Source: JBDTLH01 sp039934875
GTDB taxonomy: Bacteria; Acidobacteriota; Terriglobia; Terriglobales; Acidobacteriaceae
Reading direction: 5' to 3'
DNA: 10,596 nt
NCBI GenBank assembly: GCA_039934875.1
Contig: JBDTLH010000271.1
Location: forward strand, 1 to 10,596
Below are positions 7,290 to 10,596 of this stretch, piece by piece. The notes beneath the pieces are model-generated. The model worked only from the letters and a program-made list of their open reading frames with translations, was not told the origin of the DNA and made no database searches. A program made the position numbers and the translations under genes. Each line of letters starts with the position of its first letter. The stretch's first letter is position 1.

Positions 7290-7816
7290 CCTTTCCTGTC
7301 ATCTATCTCCTCCACGGCAAGGGAGGCTCCCCCAGCGGCTCCGTATTACAGCTCGAACATGAGTTGCGGCCCATGCTTCCCGCGGTTGAATTCCTCCGCC
7401 CGCTTCTGCCCCACTCCAATTCGCAACTTCCCGCGGAAGACTCGGTCGAGATCCTGCGAAAGATGAATCCGCCACACGGCTCATTGATGATCGGCATCAG
7501 CCTCGGCGGATTAGTCGCCGCCAAATTGCAGGAAGACGGTCGCGACGATCTTGCTGTCATCTCCATCAGCTCTCCCACCTGGGCAGACGGCGTCGCGCTG
7601 CAACTCCGCCCCTCGCATCGCACTGCCTTCTACTCTTCGCGGGACGACGTGATCGCAGACCGTGTCGCCGACTGGCCCCGGCTCGCCGACGCCTATGATC
7701 TGCCTTGGCTCACCCACGATACCGATCTCCACAAACTCCGCCTCGCCCGCCTCATCGCCGCCCGCGCCACCGGACGAGACCTGGATCGCGTGGTCCAGGA
7801 TTTCAAATCGTGCTGA
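7286..7816 (+). CDS. Small alpha/beta hydrolase (esterase-like)
   Basis: This 176-residue protein has a compact alpha/beta-hydrolase layout. An N-terminal strand is followed by the oxyanion segment LLHGKGGSP (8-16). The nucleophile elbow is GISLGG with Ser72. An acid lies in SSRDDV (Asp120 or Asp121) after a strand, and a late His149 (DTDLHKLR) completes the triad. It has no signal peptide, so it should be cytoplasmic. It is shorter than most carboxylesterases and lacks room for a lid domain. ATGA overlap (7286-7289) ties it to the secreted protein upstream. The spacing of motifs suggests the carboxylesterase/dienelactone-hydrolase side of the superfamily, but the substrate cannot be inferred. 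Confidence 0.85.
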   Translation: MTFPVIYLLHGKGGSPSGSVLQLEHELRPMLPAVEFLRPLLPHSNSQLPAEDSVEILRKMNPPHGSLMIGISLGGLVAAKLQEDGRDDLAVISISSPTWADGVALQLRPSHRTAFYSSRDDVIADRVADWPRLADAYDLPWLTHDTDLHKLRLARLIAARATGRDLDRVVQDFKSC

Positions 7817-7829
7817 AACATCTCGCCTT

Positions 7830-7869
7830 GGGCTTCAGCCCCGGAGGAGAAACAAGCAGTCTTTTCTCC
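7830..7869. other. Short hairpin-forming elements in the hydrolase-tatA spacer
   Basis: GGGCTTCAGCCC (7830-7841) can form a 4-bp GC stem with a TTCA loop. Just after it GGAGAAA (7846-7852) and TTTCTCC (7863-7869) are exact reverse complements with a 10-base loop. One of them might act as a terminator for the upstream pair, but neither is followed by a T-run, so the role is uncertain. The rest of the 124-base spacer (7817-7940) shows no clear promoter beyond a TAGAAT at 7926. Confidence 0.35.
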
Positions 7870-7940
7870 ATTCCCTACATCCAACCCTCATTAGGCGGGC
7901 GTAATAACAGGTTAGGGCGTTCCGGTAGAATGGGAGTGTT

Positions 7941-8381
7941 ATGAGCTTCGGTGAGATGTTCTTTTTACTGTTCCTGGCACTGATGGTCTTCGGCCCCAAG
8001 CGCCTGCCGGAGATGGCCCGCAAGCTGGGCAAAATCGTCGGAGAATTCAAGCGTGCCAGCGGCGACTTCAGAGCACAGATCGAAGACGAGGTCCGTAAAC
8101 TCGAATTGAACGACACCGCCAAGAGCATAGGCGCGGACTTTAAACAAGCCACCCAATCCGTCACCCGCTCCACCCTCTTCGACGACTCGTCCCCAACCAT
8201 CGATCCGCATACTCTCGATCCGCAAATTCTTCCCCCCGCCGACCAACCAGCCGCTTCTATGGACCTGTATCGCGACAACAGCTTTGACGCCGTATTCGAA
8301 GCCCCGCCCATGACTTCCAACGGCAACTCCAACTCCGGCTCCCGTTCCCATACGGAAGAGAGCGAATCCCAGCATGCCTAA
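7941..8381 (+). CDS. tatA: Twin-arginine translocase subunit, TatA/TatB type
   Basis: This 146-residue protein has the classic layout. A short N-terminal membrane helix (about 3-17, with Glu5 near its start) is followed by the hinge FGPKRLPE (17-24), an amphipathic Lys/Glu-rich helix (about 20-56) and a long, polar, probably disordered tail. TatA forms the translocation pore for folded proteins carrying RR signal peptides, and TatB forms the receptor with TatC. The Gly-Pro in the hinge and the length over 100 residues lean toward TatB, while the FG start of the motif is shared with TatA, so the subtype is open. GGGAG at 7932-7936 is only four bases from the ATG, a short spacing. The gene overlaps tatC by 8 bases. 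Confidence 0.9.
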   Translation: MSFGEMFFLLFLALMVFGPKRLPEMARKLGKIVGEFKRASGDFRAQIEDEVRKLELNDTAKSIGADFKQATQSVTRSTLFDDSSPTIDPHTLDPQILPPADQPAASMDLYRDNSFDAVFEAPPMTSNGNSNSGSRSHTEESESQHA

Positions 8382-9192
8382 TTCCGCGGTCGATCGCGTG
8401 CGCGATGCGGTCTCCGAGCGCGCCGAACTGCCCAATATGAGCCTGCTCGAACACCTCGACGAGCTGCGCAAGCGCGTGGTCTATTCCGCCATGGGAATTG
8501 CCATTGGCTTCGCGGTCGCCTGGGGATTCTGGAAGCAAATCTTCGACGTGATGCAGCGCCCCGTTGCCCACGCGATGGCCATCAACCACCTTAGCCCCCA
8601 ACTGGTCTATACCAATCCCATGGACCCCTTCAACCTGCAAATCAAAATCGCGCTGGTTGCAGGCATATTCATCTCTTGCCCCTGGATCCTTTACCAGGTC
8701 TGGCAGTTCATCACCCCCGCCCTCTACCGCAACGAAAAGGGCTACGTTCTCCCCTTCCTCTTCTCCACTGTAGGGCTCTTCATCGGCGGCGGCCTCTTTG
8801 GCTACTACCTGGTCTATCCCCAGGCGCTCACCTTCCTCGTCCATCAAGGTACTGAGATTAAGAACGCCGTCCCCATGATCACCATCAACGAATACGTCAG
8901 CCTGCTGATGACCATCGAACTCGGCCTGGGCCTGGTCTTCGAGCTGCCCATCCTGATCTTCTTCCTCGCACTCATGGGCATCGTGGACCACAAATTCCTG
9001 ATCAAGAACTTCCGCTATGCCGTGCTCATCATGTTTGCCATCGCCGCCGTCCTCTCTCCCACCCCGGACATCATGAGCATGTGCACCTTCGCGCTCCCCA
9101 TGATCGGCCTCTACGTTATCGGAATCGGGATCGCCTACATGGTCCATCCCAAGCGGCGCAACCGCGATCGAAACCTGGGGGCGAGCGCATGA
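8374..9192 (+). CDS. tatC: Twin-arginine translocase subunit TatC
   Basis: This 272-residue, six-helix membrane protein is the signal-peptide receptor of the Tat system. Diagnostic features are the cytoplasmic N-terminal motif LLEHLDELRKRVV (24-36, Glu30), the periplasmic-loop segment NPMDPF, YQVWQFITPALYRNEK (107-122, Glu121 matching the functionally important Glu103 of E. coli), VFELPI with Glu190 (matching the mid-membrane Glu170) and SPTPDIMS (228-235) before the last helix. The hydrophobic segments fall at about 36-54, 92-112, 125-150, 173-200, 212-228 and 237-257, as expected. The start overlaps the end of the TatA/B gene, and its TGA overlaps the next ATG, so the three genes form one tightly coupled operon. 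An internal ATG at 8437 is possible but lacks a ribosome site. Confidence 0.97.
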   Translation: MPNSAVDRVRDAVSERAELPNMSLLEHLDELRKRVVYSAMGIAIGFAVAWGFWKQIFDVMQRPVAHAMAINHLSPQLVYTNPMDPFNLQIKIALVAGIFISCPWILYQVWQFITPALYRNEKGYVLPFLFSTVGLFIGGGLFGYYLVYPQALTFLVHQGTEIKNAVPMITINEYVSLLMTIELGLGLVFELPILIFFLALMGIVDHKFLIKNFRYAVLIMFAIAAVLSPTPDIMSMCTFALPMIGLYVIGIGIAYMVHPKRRNRDRNLGASA

Positions 9193-10127
9193 GTATAAGG
9201 ATTATCCTCGTATTCATGGTTCTGGCTGCGTTGGCCGCGGCGCAAACCAAATCCGCGCCCCGCGCAAACGGCAACAACAACAATAACGACAGCTTCAGCG
9301 GAGAAAGAGCCCTCGCCTACGCCCGCGACGTAGTCGCCTTCGGTCCCCGCTATCTCGACAGCCCGGGACACGCCAAAATCGAGCAATTTCTAAAAACCAG
9401 GCTCAAGTCCGACAATCTCGAAATCGATGAGTTCACGGCGCAAACCCCCGTCGGCCCCAAGCTGATGCGCAACTACATCGCGAAATTTCCTGGATCGAAG
9501 CCCGGCATAATCGTCATCGCCGGCCACTACGACACCCTTTACGGACGCAATGATTTCGTCGGTGCAAACGACGGCGGCTCCTCCACCGGACTGCCGCTCG
9601 CCCTCTGCGACTACTACCGTGCACGCACCCAGGCCGGGAAAAAGCTCGACGGCTTCTCCGTCTGGATCGTCTTCCTCGATGGCGAGGAGGCGATTAAGGA
9701 GTGGTCCGACGCGGACAGCATCTATGGCGCCCGCCACCTCGCCGCCAAATGGAAGCAGGACGGCACCGCCACGCAGGTCAAGGCATTTATCCTCGCCGAC
9801 ATGATCGGCGACAAAGATCTCTCCCTAGAAGAGGACTCCAACTCCTCCGTGGCCTTGCGCAAGCTCGTCTATCAGGCGGCGGAGCAGCGCGGCACCCAGT
9901 CCCACTTCTTTCGCCGGCAGAACACCGTCGGAGATGACCATACCGCTTTCTCCGCGGTCGGCATCCCCGTCGTGGATCTGATCGACTTCGACTACGGCTA
10001 CCACAACGCCTTCTGGCACACCTCGCAGGATACTATGGACAAACTCAGCGCCGAAAGCCTGCAAATCGTCGGCGACGTCATTATCGGGACCGTGCAACTG
10101 ATCGACCAGCGCGGCGGCCCCCAGTAG
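9189..10127 (+). CDS. Exported M28-family protein resembling glutaminyl-peptide cyclotransferase
   Basis: This 312-residue protein starts in the ATGA overlap with tatC. It has a Sec signal peptide (1-18, likely cut AAA/Q) and an Asn/Ala-rich linker (about 25-34). The metallo-enzyme fold shows AGHYDT (His113), GANDGGSS (Asp128), LDGEEA (Glu166/Glu167), ADMIGD (Asp204), GDDHTAF (Asp249/250, His251) and FWHT (Trp276, His277). The run DGEEAIKEWSDADSIYGARH (164-183) is strikingly like human QPCT, with its catalytic Glu201, zinc Glu202 and Trp-Ser-x-x-Asp-Ser-x-Tyr-Gly segment. Single-zinc ligands would be Asp128, Glu167 and His277. Known role of that family: it cyclises N-terminal Gln to pyroglutamate. 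An M28 aminopeptidase is the alternative, since His113 and Asp204 could hold a second zinc. Its own mature N terminus would be Gln. The placement behind tatC suggests work on exported proteins in the periplasm. Confidence 0.82.
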   Translation: MSIRIILVFMVLAALAAAQTKSAPRANGNNNNNDSFSGERALAYARDVVAFGPRYLDSPGHAKIEQFLKTRLKSDNLEIDEFTAQTPVGPKLMRNYIAKFPGSKPGIIVIAGHYDTLYGRNDFVGANDGGSSTGLPLALCDYYRARTQAGKKLDGFSVWIVFLDGEEAIKEWSDADSIYGARHLAAKWKQDGTATQVKAFILADMIGDKDLSLEEDSNSSVALRKLVYQAAEQRGTQSHFFRRQNTVGDDHTAFSAVGIPVVDLIDFDYGYHNAFWHTSQDTMDKLSAESLQIVGDVIIGTVQLIDQRGGPQ

Positions 10128-10192
10128 CCGTAGCTCCATCCCCGTACCATCTCCCCATCCCCGCACAACTCTCCCACGGCACCGGTTGCGCC

Positions 10193-10596
10193 TCAACTCC
10201 GGCTGTATCTCACCATCACAATCAGCATTCCCTGCCCGATCGCAATCAACACCGCAGGGGCCGGCTCCGGAAGAGGGTCGCTTGCTGTCATCAGCCCCAA
10301 ACCCCCGTTGCCCAGCAAAAGCACCGGGGCAACGGGAGTCCCCGCTTCGCCCCATGTCTCCGCGGATTCGAGCTGGGGGCGAGGATACGCACTGCCCGGC
10401 GAATCTGTTCCCAAAACTCCTTCTCCTGGTATCACTGAGCTCCAAAACTGTAGTGTTGGAATCGCCGGCAACGACGCAAGCAGCCGCGAATCTGGTGGCG
10501 CCCGCTCATCCAATGGCGTGGCTTGCGCTGAGGCCACTTCGAATTCGCTCGGCAATGGATCTCTGCCAGCGGTAGGGGACTGCCGTTGCTGGGAAA
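10193..10596 (-). CDS. C-terminal part of a probable PEP-CTERM-anchored surface protein (N-terminus beyond the window)
   Basis: The frame is open from the right edge to TGA at 10193-10195, giving 133 codons. The last 25 residues look like a PEP-CTERM exosortase sorting signal. PEP (bases 10262-10270) is followed by the hydrophobic stretch APAVLIAIGQGMLIVMV and then the basic tail RYSRS. The upstream region is rich in Pro, Ser, Ala and Gly and low in complexity, which fits the variable part of such proteins. Known role of the signal: recognition by exosortase (EpsH-type) for sorting to the envelope. No exosortase gene is in the window. It converges on the cyclotransferase gene with 65 bases between stops and no obvious terminator. 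A competing plus-strand open frame here has no recognisable features. Confidence 0.55.
   Translation of the reverse strand, partial: SQQRQSPTAGRDPLPSEFEVASAQATPLDERAPPDSRLLASLPAIPTLQFWSSVIPGEGVLGTDSPGSAYPRPQLESAETWGEAGTPVAPVLLLGNGGLGLMTASDPLPEPAPAVLIAIGQGMLIVMVRYSRS

Noticed and set aside
8257..9147. A 296-codon minus-strand open frame opposite tatC
   Set aside because: It is a very acidic, His/Gly-rich composition typical of antisense of hydrophobic genes. TatC on the plus strand explains the region.
10128..10192. A terminator between the cyclotransferase gene and the PEP-CTERM-like gene
   Set aside because: The 65 bases are C-rich with a partial direct repeat (CATCCCCG) but no stem-loop and no T-run.
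10186..10575. A 129-codon plus-strand open frame at the right end
   Set aside because: It has no domain, is Pro/Ser/Arg-rich and overlaps the opposite frame, which has a recognisable C-terminal sorting signal.

Overview
The window comes from a GC-rich bacterial chromosome, most likely an acidobacterium (Acidobacteriota, Terriglobia-like). This is inferred from overall gene flavour: a PEP-CTERM-like protein end, an animal-type glutaminyl-cyclase-like M28 enzyme, secreted proteins maturing at Ala-Gln, and AT-rich microrepeat spacers between GC-rich genes. No rRNA or other marker gene is present, so the assignment is moderate. There is no sign of phage, transposon, CRISPR or tRNA.

Left part (1-3556) is a minus-strand series read right to left: an orphan nucleotidyltransferase-like protein, then pdxS and pdxT (the two subunits of the deoxyxylulose-5-phosphate-independent pyridoxal 5'-phosphate synthase), then, 5 bases after pdxT, coxB, the CuA subunit of cytochrome c oxidase, which runs off the left edge. 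The pdxS-pdxT spacer carries a 10-bp perfect inverted repeat that overlaps the pdxT start codon, and pdxT has no visible Shine-Dalgarno sequence.

Middle part (3723-7816): a plus-strand UbiD-family prFMN-dependent decarboxylase with an insertion of about 40 residues meets, with no spacer, a minus-strand exported serine hydrolase of the beta-lactamase/penicillin-binding class. Divergent from the hydrolase is a two-gene unit with a 4-base overlap: a small secreted protein with a calcium-loop-like motif and a small cytoplasmic alpha/beta hydrolase.

Right part (7941-10127) is a tightly overlapped plus-strand operon: a TatA/TatB-type protein, TatC, and an exported M28-family protein that closely resembles glutaminyl-peptide cyclotransferase (it forms N-terminal pyroglutamate). 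All three predicted Sec-exported proteins in the window have Gln as the likely first mature residue, so the operon may join protein export to capping of exported N termini, like the Q-rule described in Bacteroidetes. The right edge holds the C-terminal 133 codons of a minus-strand protein ending in a PEP-CTERM-like sorting signal.
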